A stretch of 61,788 nucleotides of DNA from a virus, in IMG/VR virus record IMGVR_UViG_3300021062_000016, positions 1 to 61,788 of that record; one strand, given 5' to 3'. Both the position numbers and the translations under genes were made by a program. A model generated the notes under the pieces. The model was given only the letters and a program-made list of their open reading frames with translations, was not told where the DNA came from and did no database searches. Within the stretch, counting starts at the first letter, position 1. Every line of letters begins with the position of its first letter. Positions 29,334-38,462 of this stretch are shown here, piece by piece.

Positions 29334-30344
29334 ATGACCACGACCAAATACTCCGACTCGGGGATTTCCCCCCGTACAAACGTCTACGCCGTCCGGCAGA
29401 TGCTCAAGCATGCCGGCCCGGTCGTCGTTCTCGACAAGTTCGGCCTCATGCAGAAGATGCCGAAGAACAAGACCCAGACCATCAAGTGGCGCCGTCCGAA
29501 CGTGTTCTCGGCCGCGTCCGTTCCCTTGGTGGAAGGCGTGACTCCTTCGACCACGCAGTTCAGCTACACCGACGTGGAAGCCACCCTCAAGGAATACGGC
29601 CAGTTGGTGGAGATCACCGACGCCATCGAGGACACCCACGAGGATCCTGTTCTCAACGATGCGGCGGTCCAGGCGGGCGAGAACATCGGCCGCACCATCG
29701 AGGCCCTGACCTATGGCGTTGTCCGTGCGGGCACCAACGTGGTGCGCGCCAACGGCTCCGCTCGTACCGACATTAACACTCCGGTGACCCTGAACGGTCT
29801 CCGCTCGGTGGTGAAGTCGCTCAAGGCCCAGAAGGCGATGATGATCACCAAGGTCCTGGACGGATCGGTCAACTACGCCACCCGTTCGGTGGAAGCGGCT
29901 TATATCGCCGTGTGCCACACCGACCTGGAGCCCGACCTCCGCAACCTGGCCGGCTTCCTTCCTGTCGCCCAGTACGGCTCGCGCAAGACCGTGCACGACC
30001 AGGAGTTCGGCACGGTGGAGAACGTCCGTTTTGTCACTACGCCCGACCTGACTCCCTTCACCGATGCGGGCGGCGCCAAGGCCGGCGCGGTCGGCACGAT
30101 GGTCTCCACCACGGGCACCTCGGCCGATGTGTATCCCATCCTGATCTTCGGCAAGGAAGCCTACGGCGTGGTCCCGCTTCGCGGCATGGAGTCGGTCTCT
30201 CCGTCCATCATCCCTCCGGGGAAGAAGGACAAGAGCGATCCTCTCGGCCAGCGCGGCTATGTGGGTTGGTTGACGTGGTTCACGTCGAAGATCCTCAATG
30301 ACAACTGGCTGTATCGTTACGAGGTGGCCGCGACGGCTATCTAA
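29334..30344 (+). CDS. Major capsid protein (N4-gp56 family)
   Basis: 336 residues. Key stretches: KTQTIKWRRPNVFSAASVPL, VEGVTPSTTQFSYTDVEATL, EYGQLVEITDAIEDTHEDP and AYIAVCHTDLEPDLRNLAGF, in the order of the N4-gp56-type HK97-fold coat proteins. Follows scaffold; flanked downstream by a strong hairpin that may limit read-through. Confidence 0.9.
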   Translation: MTTTKYSDSGISPRTNVYAVRQMLKHAGPVVVLDKFGLMQKMPKNKTQTIKWRRPNVFSAASVPLVEGVTPSTTQFSYTDVEATLKEYGQLVEITDAIEDTHEDPVLNDAAVQAGENIGRTIEALTYGVVRAGTNVVRANGSARTDINTPVTLNGLRSVVKSLKAQKAMMITKVLDGSVNYATRSVEAAYIAVCHTDLEPDLRNLAGFLPVAQYGSRKTVHDQEFGTVENVRFVTTPDLTPFTDAGGAKAGAVGTMVSTTGTSADVYPILIFGKEAYGVVPLRGMESVSPSIIPPGKKDKSDPLGQRGYVGWLTWFTSKILNDNWLYRYEVAATAI

Positions 30345-30363
30345 CGGCTGAGTTGAATCAACC

Positions 30364-30398
30364 GCGGGGCGCGCTCTCAGAGCCGCCCCGCTTCCTTT
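30364..30398 (+). terminator. Hairpin after the capsid gene
   Basis: Stem GCGGGGCG/CGCCCCGC (30364-30371, 30384-30391) followed by TTCCTTTT. Likely a partial terminator that raises capsid mRNA stability or level relative to downstream genes. Confidence 0.55.
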
Positions 30399-30416
30399 TC
30401 CAGGAGATCACAAACC

Positions 30417-30734
30417 ATGTTTCCCAACGTCAAAGTAGGCGAGGTTTCCGGCACCGGCAATACGGTGCTCGTCAACCTCGGCTGGCAGCCCGACTACATC
30501 GAGACCATCAACCTCACCGACAAAGACCAGATGTACAAGTTCCACTCTGGCATGTCGGCCGGCACTGCCATCGACATCAACAAGGCCGGTTCCATCGCCG
30601 AACTCGCGTCCGAGGGCTTCACCCTGGTGAACAACGCCACGGACAACGTCTGCGGGTTCAAGATCGGCACGACCATCTCCGAGTCCTCCAAGCGCATCGC
30701 GTACCTCGCGGTCCGCAACGGGCCCGGGAACTAA
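30417..30734 (+). CDS. Capsid accessory protein 1 (duplicated domain)
   Basis: 105 residues. It reads EVSGTGNTVLVNLGWQPDYI, ... AGTAIDINKAGSIAELASEG ... KIGTTISESSKRIAYLA. The next gene carries the same domain at its C-terminus, so the two are paralogues. A small beta-rich protein right after the capsid gene is probably a decoration or head-fibre protein. Confidence 0.65.
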   Translation: MFPNVKVGEVSGTGNTVLVNLGWQPDYIETINLTDKDQMYKFHSGMSAGTAIDINKAGSIAELASEGFTLVNNATDNVCGFKIGTTISESSKRIAYLAVRNGPGN

Positions 30735-30740
30735 GGATCG

Positions 30741-30773
30741 AAGGGCGGGAGCGATCCCGCCCTTTGTCCTTTT
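30741..30773 (+). terminator. Strong hairpin between paralogous head genes
   Basis: Ten-base stem AAGGGCGGGA/TCCCGCCCTT (30741-30750, 30755-30764) with a GCGA loop, then TGTCCTTTT. Intrinsic-terminator-like, probably leaky. Confidence 0.65.
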
Positions 30774-30784
30774 AGGAGCAAACC

Positions 30785-31318
30785 ATGAGCACAACCAATA
30801 TCACCAACGCCGCTCTCCGGGCGCAGATCGTTTCCGGCGAGACCATGCTGGGCCAGTTGGCGCAGGCTGTCCGTCAGGTCCTTCGGGGCAATGGCAATCG
30901 CACGAATGCCGGTAACCCGAACGGAGTCCTGACTCCTCAAAACCGTGGCGAGCGGGTGTGGGACACCACCAATTCCCGCGAGTTCGTGGCCACCGGATTG
31001 ACCAACACCTCGTGGTTTCCGACCACGGGCGTTCCGGTAACCGCTGAAGTCTCAGGCACCGGCAGCACAGTCACGGTCAACCTTGGCTTCACGCCCTCTT
31101 ATGTGATGACGCTGAACCTCACCGACTTCGACGTCCAGTACGAGTGGACCGACACCATGGCCAATGGAACCGCCATCGAGCACAACAAGGCGGGTTCCAT
31201 CCAGCAGCTGGCCTCTGAAGGCATCACGCCCATCACCACCGCTGGGTCTGAAGGCTTCCAGATCGGCACCACGATCTCGGAAAGCTCCAAGCGCATCGCT
31301 TACGTCGCGCATCCGTAA
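30785..31318 (+). CDS. Capsid accessory protein 2 (longer paralogue)
   Basis: 177 residues. The first 80 residues (AALRAQIVSGETMLGQLAQA, LTPQNRGERVWDTTNSREFV) are new; residues 85-177 repeat the preceding gene (EVSGTGSTVTVNLGFTPSYV ... TTISESSKRIAYVA). It could attach to the capsid through one part and expose the shared beta domain. Confidence 0.65.
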   Translation: MSTTNITNAALRAQIVSGETMLGQLAQAVRQVLRGNGNRTNAGNPNGVLTPQNRGERVWDTTNSREFVATGLTNTSWFPTTGVPVTAEVSGTGSTVTVNLGFTPSYVMTLNLTDFDVQYEWTDTMANGTAIEHNKAGSIQQLASEGITPITTAGSEGFQIGTTISESSKRIAYVAHP

Positions 31319-31323
31319 CGGGG

Positions 31324-31344
31324 TGGGGGCTTCGGCCCCCATTT
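31324..31344 (+). terminator. TTCG hairpin after the paralogue pair
   Basis: Seven-base stem TGGGGGC/GCCCCCA with a TTCG loop, followed only by TTT; weak terminator or mRNA-stability hairpin. Confidence 0.45.
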
Positions 31345-31363
31345 CCTTACCCATAGGATGGCC

Positions 31364-31867
31364 ATGAGAACCTTCACCAATAATCTGTGGATGCCGGCCG
31401 TGTCGATCACCCGGCCCGCGAACACCACGACCTATGCCACAGGTGATGCGGTAGGCGCGGCAGCCGGCTCGCGTCTGTCGTTCGTCGTGCCGCATCCCCA
31501 CGGGCTGGTGAAGTCAGCCCGGCTGTGGAAGTCATCGACCGGCACGACCGCGGACGACTTCCGCCTCCTGCTGTTCACCAAGCAGCCCACCAACAACCCG
31601 GTGGACAACGCCGCGCCGACCACCTCGTTCATCGATATCGCCGACGCCGGCAGTTACGTGGGCTCCATCGACTTCGAGACCATCGATCATACCTTGGCTG
31701 CTGGGATCACCTACGTCGGCCAGGACTATGTTCCGTCCACGGGAATCCCATTTCATCTAGGCGGCACTGGCCACGCCAACGTGCTGTTCGGGATACTCAC
31801 CGTGGTCGGCAACTACGACCCCGGCTCCGCCGAAGTCTTCACCATCAGCCTTCAGATCGACCAGTAA
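31364..31867 (+). CDS. Head or tail beta-rich protein (167 aa)
   Basis: Starts MRTFTNNLWMPA with TAGGA upstream (an in-frame ATG two codons earlier is possible). Beta-rich, threonine/glycine-rich text (ITRPANTTTYATGDAVG) resembling jelly-roll surface proteins. Its place after the head accessory pair suggests another virion surface protein. Confidence 0.55.
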   Translation: MRTFTNNLWMPAVSITRPANTTTYATGDAVGAAAGSRLSFVVPHPHGLVKSARLWKSSTGTTADDFRLLLFTKQPTNNPVDNAAPTTSFIDIADAGSYVGSIDFETIDHTLAAGITYVGQDYVPSTGIPFHLGGTGHANVLFGILTVVGNYDPGSAEVFTISLQIDQ

Positions 31868-31953
31868 TTCCTTCGCGTGTCTCCGACACGATAACCCGCC
31901 GCTCTCTCCTCCACCTGATACCCGGACGTGAGAGCCGCAAGCCAGAGGACTCC

Positions 31954-32463
31954 ATGCGCAAAGAAATCCCCGTCAAGGAAGCCAGCAACAACGACCTTCG
32001 CCAGTACGCGGAAGAGAAGGGGATCAACGTCCACCCTGGGGCAAAACGGGATCAGCTTCTGACCAAGCTGAATCTCAACGATGAGATGTCCATCTCCATC
32101 GGCGCCGGCGACCTACCGAAGGAAAACGACGCTCCGGACTATGTGATCGTCCGCATCGCGACCTCGGAAAGCGAAGGCGGCGATAAACCCGTGGTGCTGG
32201 GATTCAACACCAAGCTGATGCTGGTGGAGCGTGGCGCCTGGTCGCTCATTCCCTGGGGTTATTACAACAGCCTCAAGGATGCGGTGGAAGACCGCTACGA
32301 TCCGTTGCCCGGTGGTGGAGTGGGCGCCCCTCGTCAGGTGCCGCGGTTCCCGCACGAACTGTGGGACAGAACCGATCCCCCGGCCGACCTCAAGACGCCC
32401 CCGGCCTTCAGCGGGAACGTGGACGAGATACTCGCCAAACGGCGCGTCAAGCGGGCGGCCTAA
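31954..32463 (+). CDS. Hypothetical virion-region protein (169 aa)
   Basis: Begins MRKEIPVKEASNNDLRQYAE; residues 10-45 resemble a small HeH/SAP-like helix pair (LRQYAEEKGINVHPG, KRDQLLTKLNL). The remainder includes VLGFNTKLMLVERGAWSLIP. Often found in head completion regions; role unknown. Confidence 0.55.
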   Translation: MRKEIPVKEASNNDLRQYAEEKGINVHPGAKRDQLLTKLNLNDEMSISIGAGDLPKENDAPDYVIVRIATSESEGGDKPVVLGFNTKLMLVERGAWSLIPWGYYNSLKDAVEDRYDPLPGGGVGAPRQVPRFPHELWDRTDPPADLKTPPAFSGNVDEILAKRRVKRAA

Positions 32464-32469
32464 GCACCC

Positions 32470-33186
32470 ATGGCCACTTTCTTGCAGCTCGCACAGAAGG
32501 TGGCCCGCGAGAGCGGAACTGTTTCTGGGACTCAACCTTCCTCGGTCACCAGTCAGACCGATCGCCTTCTGAAAATCGTCAACTGGACGGCGGACGCCTG
32601 GACCCACATCCAGAACTCCAAGCCCAACTGGATGTGGATGGACGCCAGCTGGTCCGCCACGCTGACGGCTAACACTACGACCTACACGGCTTCGGCTCTG
32701 GGCATCTCCTCCCGTTTCGGGGCCTGGGTGCAGGACAACCCGATCAAGAGGTTCTACCCCACCACCATGTACGATTCCTCCATCGGCGTGTCGGATGAAG
32801 GAATCCTCCGCCAGCTCACCTACAGCCAGTGGCTGACACGGTATGGCAGGGGGACGCAGACCGCGAACAAACCCGGACACTGGGCGATTGCGAACAACAA
32901 CTCTCTGGTGTTCGGCCCCAAGCCTGATTTGAGCACCTACGTGGTGAGCGGACGGTACCGCAAGGGACCGCAGACTCTTTCGGCTAATGCGGACGAACCG
33001 GAGATGCCGGAGCGCTTCCACGACGCGATTGTCTGGTACGCCCTCGGGTACCTGGTCGAGCACGACGAGGCGGTGAATCAAGTTGCCGGGTTCCGTTCCC
33101 GCTACATGCAGCTCATGCACCAGCTTGAGCGCGACCAACTACCACCTGAGAGCCAGCCGCACATCGCCGCGGGCCCGCTTGCGTAA
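32470..33186 (+). CDS. Head-tail adaptor protein
   Basis: 238 residues. The pattern TFLQLAQKVARESGTVSGTQ...QTDRLLKIVNWTADAWTHIQ, followed by YSQWLTRYG and ERFHDAIVWYALGYLVEHDE, is that of podovirus adaptor proteins that bind below the portal. Directly precedes the tail hub gene. Confidence 0.7.
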   Translation: MATFLQLAQKVARESGTVSGTQPSSVTSQTDRLLKIVNWTADAWTHIQNSKPNWMWMDASWSATLTANTTTYTASALGISSRFGAWVQDNPIKRFYPTTMYDSSIGVSDEGILRQLTYSQWLTRYGRGTQTANKPGHWAIANNNSLVFGPKPDLSTYVVSGRYRKGPQTLSANADEPEMPERFHDAIVWYALGYLVEHDEAVNQVAGFRSRYMQLMHQLERDQLPPESQPHIAAGPLA

Positions 33187-33191
33187 GTCCG

Positions 33192-35261
33192 ATGCAACAG
33201 ACCGCCTTCTTCTCCCTTCAAGGCGGGCTCGATCTTGTGACTCCCGCCATCCAGACGCCGTCTGGACGGATGATTGCCGGATACAACTACGAACCCGGTC
33301 CAAGAGGCTACAAGCGCGTTGACGGCTACGAGCGATACGACGGACGTCCTGAACCACAGAACGCGACTTATTACCTGCTGAACTTCGACGCCGGCACTGC
33401 TGCGATTACCGAGGGGCAGACCGTCACGGGCGCGACATCGGGAGCCACCGGCAAAGCGCTGATTGATGCTGTTGTCTCCTCCGGCTCCTACGGCGGTGGA
33501 AACGCCGCTGGATACCTGATCCTCGATCTCGTCACTGGGACCTTCCAGGACAACGAGAACCTTCAGGTATCGGCGGTCACCAAGTCGGTGGCCAACGGCG
33601 TTGCGATTGAACGGGGCGCCGCCACAGACGCCCTCGACACCACGTATTACCGCGATGCGATCGAGACCCGCAGAGCCCTGATTGCCGCGCCTACTGGATC
33701 CGGTCCGATCCGGGGTGTGTGGGTGTTCAACGGCACCGCCTACTGCTTCCGCAACAACGCGGGCGGAACAGCTGGGTTGATGTACAAGGCCACCACATCG
33801 GGGTGGTCGGCTGTTTCGCTGGGTGTGAAGCTTGCCTTCACGGGCGGAACGTCATCGACCGTTGCCGACGGCCAAACCCTTGTAGGTGCGAGCTCGGGCG
33901 CGACTGGCGTTGTTACTCGCCAAGCCATTCGGACAGGTACCGTCGCCGCGTCCACGGCGGCCGGCATCTTCACCTTTGCCAGCGTCACCGGAACATTCAC
34001 CAACGGTGAGAACCTCCAAGTCGGAGGCGTGACCAAAGCTGTTGCCTCTGGGACTCAGGCCGCCATCACGCTCCCGGCCGGCGGTCGCTACGAGTTCGTG
34101 AACCACAATTTCTTCGGCGCCTCCAATCTCGCCCGGATGTACGGCGTGAACGGAGTGGGTACGGCATTCGACTTCGATGGAACGACCTTCGTTCCCATCG
34201 CTACGTCGATGACCACCGACACACCGAAGCATATCGCGGTTCACAAGCAGCATCTGTTTCTGGCTTTCCCCGGTGGCTCTGCCCAGCACTCGGGGACCGG
34301 AGATCCTTACGCCTGGACCCCCGTCACCGGCGCTGCCGAGTTGGGCATCGGTGAGGAAATCACCGGTTTCATCCAGGATTTTGCCAAGCAATTGGTGATC
34401 CTGGGTCGGAACAAGATCGCTGTGTTGTACGGCAACGATAGTTCGGACTGGGTTCTGGTTCCGATTGCTGATGACGCAGGCGCGATCGAATGGACCGCGC
34501 AGAGAATTCGTAACCCGATCTACGTTGACGACCGCGGCATCCGCGACATGCGGGCCACGCCTGCGTTCGGCGACTTCAACATGGGAGCGGTGAGTCAGCT
34601 CATCGAGCCATTGTTCCGGACGAAGAAGGTTGCTGGGATTACACCCACCGCTTCTGTCCGTGTTCGAGCCAAGGATCAATATCGTTTCTTCTGGTCCGAC
34701 GACACCGGGGTGACCGTCTACCTCGGGCGCAAAAACCCCGAGTGCACATTCTTCAAGTTCAGCCATTCAGTCGAATGCGCCTGTTCCTCTGAAGACTCAA
34801 ACGGCAACGAGATCATGCTGTTCGGGTCCGACAATGGGATGGTTTATCGCCTGGATGCGGGGACGAGTTTCGACGGCGGCACGGTTGAAGCCTTCATTCG
34901 CCTGCCGTTTAACCACGTCGGTTCGCCGACGCAGAACAAGCGCTGGCACAAAGCAACGCTGGAAGGAAACTTCTCCGCTGCGGTGAGCCTGGGGATGCTC
35001 GCGGAGTTCTCCTACGGCGATCCCGGCACACCTCCTGCGATTGAACAGACCTTCTCTGTCCAAGGGGGCGGCGACTTTTGGAACGAGCTGACACTCAACG
35101 ACTTCTACTGGTCCGCCCCTGTTGAAGGGGTGGCCGAATGCTCCGTTGACGGCCTCGGCCGCAACATCTCCATCGCGGTTGTGAGCTCGTCCATCTACGA
35201 GGAACCACATCAATTGCATGGCCTAACTTTACACTACAGTCATAGGGGATTGGCGCGGTGA
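33192..35261 (+). CDS. Tail hub / stabilisation protein with an internal duplication
   Basis: 689 residues. The opening GGLDLVTPAIQTPSGRMIAG YNYEPGPRG is typical of P22 gp10-like hub proteins, and the C-terminal half has propeller-like repeats (WTAQRIRNPIYVDDRGIRDM). Two copies of a beta module occur in the N-terminal half: TEGQTVTGATSGATGKAL with VTGTFQDNENLQV, and ADGQTLVGASSGATGVV with VTGTFTNGENLQV. Such modules are common in tail proteins and easily shuffled. Confidence 0.7.
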   Translation: MQQTAFFSLQGGLDLVTPAIQTPSGRMIAGYNYEPGPRGYKRVDGYERYDGRPEPQNATYYLLNFDAGTAAITEGQTVTGATSGATGKALIDAVVSSGSYGGGNAAGYLILDLVTGTFQDNENLQVSAVTKSVANGVAIERGAATDALDTTYYRDAIETRRALIAAPTGSGPIRGVWVFNGTAYCFRNNAGGTAGLMYKATTSGWSAVSLGVKLAFTGGTSSTVADGQTLVGASSGATGVVTRQAIRTGTVAASTAAGIFTFASVTGTFTNGENLQVGGVTKAVASGTQAAITLPAGGRYEFVNHNFFGASNLARMYGVNGVGTAFDFDGTTFVPIATSMTTDTPKHIAVHKQHLFLAFPGGSAQHSGTGDPYAWTPVTGAAELGIGEEITGFIQDFAKQLVILGRNKIAVLYGNDSSDWVLVPIADDAGAIEWTAQRIRNPIYVDDRGIRDMRATPAFGDFNMGAVSQLIEPLFRTKKVAGITPTASVRVRAKDQYRFFWSDDTGVTVYLGRKNPECTFFKFSHSVECACSSEDSNGNEIMLFGSDNGMVYRLDAGTSFDGGTVEAFIRLPFNHVGSPTQNKRWHKATLEGNFSAAVSLGMLAEFSYGDPGTPPAIEQTFSVQGGGDFWNELTLNDFYWSAPVEGVAECSVDGLGRNISIAVVSSSIYEEPHQLHGLTLHYSHRGLAR

Positions 35262-35860
35262 CCAACTTGTACTTCGACACCGGCGACTATACCGCCCTGA
35301 CCAGGCACTCACTTGGGCGTGCTGAGTCGGTCAACGCAATTTTTTCAGCGGTTGAAGTCGGTTTTGATCAACTGCCGACCCCGACCGAGATCAAGCAAAG
35401 CAAGGTGACCTTCGTTGCCACCGACACCGGAGCAGCGAATGCCTACTTGGTGAGCCTGACCTACGCGCCCGCCAGTTATAGCGACGGGCTTGAAGTCGTC
35501 TTCCGCGTCGGCAACACCAACACCAGCACGGCCACCATCAACGTCAATTCCCTGGGCGTGAAGTCCATCCGCAATTACGCGGGCACTGCGCTTTCTGGCG
35601 GGGAACTGGTGCAGGGCGCTCTCGTCACGCTGCGCTACGACAACACCAATGGGTATTTCCGCATCACCTCACCGGTGACCACGGTCGGTTCGGTGACCGG
35701 GATCGACATCAACGGCCTCACCCAGGCCAGCGAAGTCGATACCGCTGCGGACTTTGTCCCCATCTACGACGCTTCCGCCGGCGGACACCGCAAGGTGCTG
35801 CCCAGCCTCATCGCCGATGAAGGCAACCTCTGCCTTGCCGCAGGAGTATTCGCGCTATGA
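35258..35860 (+). CDS. Tail protein / fibre base (200 aa)
   Basis: GTGA overlap. N-terminal YFDTGDYTALTRHSLGRAES is like the anchor of tail fibre proteins (N-terminal domain that docks to the hub); the middle is beta-rich (TNTSTATINVNSLGVKSIRN). Probably links the hub to the adhesin. Confidence 0.6.
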   Translation: MTNLYFDTGDYTALTRHSLGRAESVNAIFSAVEVGFDQLPTPTEIKQSKVTFVATDTGAANAYLVSLTYAPASYSDGLEVVFRVGNTNTSTATINVNSLGVKSIRNYAGTALSGGELVQGALVTLRYDNTNGYFRITSPVTTVGSVTGIDINGLTQASEVDTAADFVPIYDASAGGHRKVLPSLIADEGNLCLAAGVFAL

Positions 35861-36252
35861 CTCAGTTCACCATCGTCCCGTTGTCGGGCTCCACCGACTT
35901 TCGGGGCATCCTGGTTACGCCTACAGCCTTGGGCTCGGCCGAGACAATCCACACCGCACAGGGCTCGGCGTCGCTGCCGGACCTGGTGAGCATCGAAGCC
36001 TACAACTCCGATACCGTCGCGCGCCCGCTGAAGCTCGCCTGGGGCGGCACGACGGACCCTGACGATGTATTGGCCTTCGTGCTCTTGCCCGGAGAGACGC
36101 GGATGATCGTCCACCAGCGGCCGATCCGCAATTCGCTGATCATCAAGGCGGCGTCGGTCACCATGACGTGGGTGGATGGCCAGTCTTACACCGGCGCGGC
36201 CGACAAGATCGTCATCACCGGCGGCTCCTACGTGCAGAGGCAAACGTCATGA
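35857..36252 (+). CDS. Tail-associated beta protein (131 aa)
   Basis: ATGA overlap. Beta-rich throughout (FTIVPLSGSTDFRGILVTPT; RPLKLAWGGTTDPDDVLAFV). Lies between fibre base and adhesin. Not assigned further. Confidence 0.55.
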   Translation: MTQFTIVPLSGSTDFRGILVTPTALGSAETIHTAQGSASLPDLVSIEAYNSDTVARPLKLAWGGTTDPDDVLAFVLLPGETRMIVHQRPIRNSLIIKAASVTMTWVDGQSYTGAADKIVITGGSYVQRQTS

Positions 36253-37388
36253 GCCAGAGTCCTGACGTCTTTGGCGAAGCCTTCAAGGCGCTGCTCGTTC
36301 GCGGGCGTGTGGTTCCATTGCCAGCGATAGAGCGCTTCGGTCCTGGCACATACACCATTCCGATCCCGGATCGGTGTGAGGCATGGGAATGCGGCGTCAT
36401 GGGCGGTGGTGGGTCCGGCGCAGCTCTCGAGGGCGATGACCTTGCCAACGAACAGAACGCAACCGGTGGCGCGGGGGGATCGTGGGCGCATGGCTTCCGC
36501 AAGCTGACTCCGGGCGTCACGAGTCTGACGCTGGTCATTGGTGCCGGTGGCGCGTCAGTCACAGAAACATCCGGCGGTACCAATGGTAATGCCGGAAGCT
36601 CGTCCACCTGTTCTGACGGAACGATCACCTTCACCGCACCTGGTGGCGGAGGTGGCTTGTTTACTGCCAACGGGCCAGCGTCTGGGGCTACGCCTGGCGC
36701 CACTGGGTCTGTGAATGACGGTGGCGACGTTGATAGTGCGCAGGGCGGCGCGTCCGGTGCGGCCACCACCACAGCTAACGGCGGCGCATCTGGCGGCGGC
36801 TCTCCCGGCGGGCCATGGGGAGATGGGAAGGCTTCCGGTGCGTGTTCAGGAACAGCGCAGGCGTCGTCTGGCGGGGCCAGCCCACTGTTTGCATCGGCTG
36901 CCGCCACGACTTCCACTGGCGGTGCTGGTCTGGGTGGAACTAGCGCGCAGACAGCGGGTGGCGGCGGTCTTGGGGCCGCCGTAACGACTACGGCAGGCGA
37001 TGGCATGGATGGTGGCATTGTCACCATGGGTGTCGGTGCGCCGTTGGTATACGCCACTGCCTACGGAAAAGGAGGCGGCGCCGGAGCCGCGGGAGACGAT
37101 GGCGGCGGTGGCGGAGGGAATACCGCCGGGAACGGTGGTGACGGAGGCTTTAAAGCCGGCGGTGGCGGCACCAGCAATACGTCAGGCGGGAGCGCAGGGC
37201 ATGGCGGGTTGTTCGCTGGCGGAGGCGGGGCATGTGTAGTCGGCGGAGCCTCCACGGGAACGTCAGGAAGAGGACGCGCCGGTGGCGGTAGCGGTGCAGC
37301 CGTCAACCTGTCCGACAGCGCGACGGCCACTTCGTCACCCGGCGGCAACGGCTACGGCTTTGTGATCCTCTACGTGAGGTTGCCCTAA
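36249..37388 (+). CDS. Glycine-rich tail adhesin
   Basis: 379 residues, ATGA overlap. A 60-residue N-terminal domain (PAIERFGPGTYTIPIPDRCE) is followed by about 300 residues dominated by glycine runs (GGGGSGAALEG, GAGAAGDDGGGGGGNTAGNG). This resembles the polyglycine-sandwich adhesins of phages such as S16 gp38, which bind host receptors through loops between glycine strands. A long minus-strand frame in the same place is a by-product of the composition. Confidence 0.7.
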   Translation: MSQSPDVFGEAFKALLVRGRVVPLPAIERFGPGTYTIPIPDRCEAWECGVMGGGGSGAALEGDDLANEQNATGGAGGSWAHGFRKLTPGVTSLTLVIGAGGASVTETSGGTNGNAGSSSTCSDGTITFTAPGGGGGLFTANGPASGATPGATGSVNDGGDVDSAQGGASGAATTTANGGASGGGSPGGPWGDGKASGACSGTAQASSGGASPLFASAAATTSTGGAGLGGTSAQTAGGGGLGAAVTTTAGDGMDGGIVTMGVGAPLVYATAYGKGGGAGAAGDDGGGGGGNTAGNGGDGGFKAGGGGTSNTSGGSAGHGGLFAGGGGACVVGGASTGTSGRGRAGGGSGAAVNLSDSATATSSPGGNGYGFVILYVRLP

Positions 37389-37957
37389 TGGCTAAGTACG
37401 CACGCCCGGTGGACCACTCCACGGCGCAGGACGGCAGCGACGTCCGCATGATCGATGTGGTGACGGTACAAACCCCATTGCCGCCATGGGCAGCGAACGA
37501 TGCTGACTGGCTGTCCAAGATGTACGGCGCTACCGCCAACCAATTCGTGCTGATCCCCGACAGCATCCAACCATGCGCCAAGTACAACGGGGGCGGCTAT
37601 GGCAACCCGAGCAACTATACGAACCCAGGCGCGTCTCCAACGCCACAGCCCGTCGTCTACACCAGCCGCAAGGCTGTGAGGAGACACCTCGTCTCTCAGC
37701 TTGGCGGTGGTTCCACAGGAGAAATTCGTCTAGGCGCGATCATCAAGGGCATCAAGGGATCAACGGACGAGCGCGTGAACTACGCCTGGGACTATTTCAG
37801 CTCGGCAATGGATTTCGAAAAGGCTGAGATCGTTGGGCTGTTCCAACTCGCTCGTGCCAAGGACTTGCCGAGCGCCGACACTAGCGGCGCAAACGTGGCC
37901 CGTAAGGTCGAAGCCGCGGAAATCACAGCAATCTCCAACAACTGGCCGGAAGTCTGA
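37388..37957 (+). CDS. Hypothetical virion-region protein (189 aa)
   Basis: Starts one base after the adhesin frame. Contains NGGGYGNPSNYTNPG and a helical C-terminal half (AWDYFSSAMDFEKAEIVGLF). Not recognised; may be an adhesin chaperone or part of the tail tip. Confidence 0.55.
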   Translation: MAKYARPVDHSTAQDGSDVRMIDVVTVQTPLPPWAANDADWLSKMYGATANQFVLIPDSIQPCAKYNGGGYGNPSNYTNPGASPTPQPVVYTSRKAVRRHLVSQLGGGSTGEIRLGAIIKGIKGSTDERVNYAWDYFSSAMDFEKAEIVGLFQLARAKDLPSADTSGANVARKVEAAEITAISNNWPEV

Positions 37958-37958
37958 C

Positions 37959-38462
37959 ATGGCCCTCCAACGCTCCGGCATTTTCACCTTCCGCAACGGC
38001 GTCGAGATTTTCTTCGGCGTCGAGTGGGACGATTACAACATCGGCCTGCGCAGCAAGAAGTACATCGGCGAGAATTGGGTAGACATGGCGGCCAAGGCCG
38101 GCCTAACGGCCCCGAACGGCACGCGCCCCACGGCAAAGCACTGGACCTTCGCCTACTACGGCCCGCTCTACACCAAGGGACAATCCTTCGATCCAGACGG
38201 GTCCATGGGACCGCTGCCGCAGAAAGCGGGCGACCTGATCGAGTACGCCAACGAACACGGGATTGCCGCCATGGTAACCAACCATTTCGATGAACACGAC
38301 TGGCTGGTGGCCAACGACCCGGACCTGCAAGCCACAACCTCAACTCCCCCTCCGACCCAAGGCACCTACACCACCGCGCAGCAGGTGGGCGCCGATCTCA
38401 TGTCGTTCCTCAATGGGAAGGTCGGCTACGGGCCCGACGGAAAGCTGACGAGACTCGCATGA
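37959..38462 (+). CDS. Hypothetical protein (167 aa)
   Basis: Begins MALQRSGIFTFRNGVEIFFG and has aromatic-rich strands (KHWTFAYYGPLYTKGQSFDP). Not recognised. Between tail and ejection-protein genes. Confidence 0.55.
   Translation: MALQRSGIFTFRNGVEIFFGVEWDDYNIGLRSKKYIGENWVDMAAKAGLTAPNGTRPTAKHWTFAYYGPLYTKGQSFDPDGSMGPLPQKAGDLIEYANEHGIAAMVTNHFDEHDWLVANDPDLQATTSTPPPTQGTYTTAQQVGADLMSFLNGKVGYGPDGKLTRLA

Noticed and set aside
29094-29996. 300-residue minus-strand frame
   Set aside because: Opposite to scaffold and capsid genes that have clear motifs; no start signal.
36215-37057. 280-residue minus-strand frame
   Set aside because: Proline/alanine text that is the complement of the glycine-rich adhesin.
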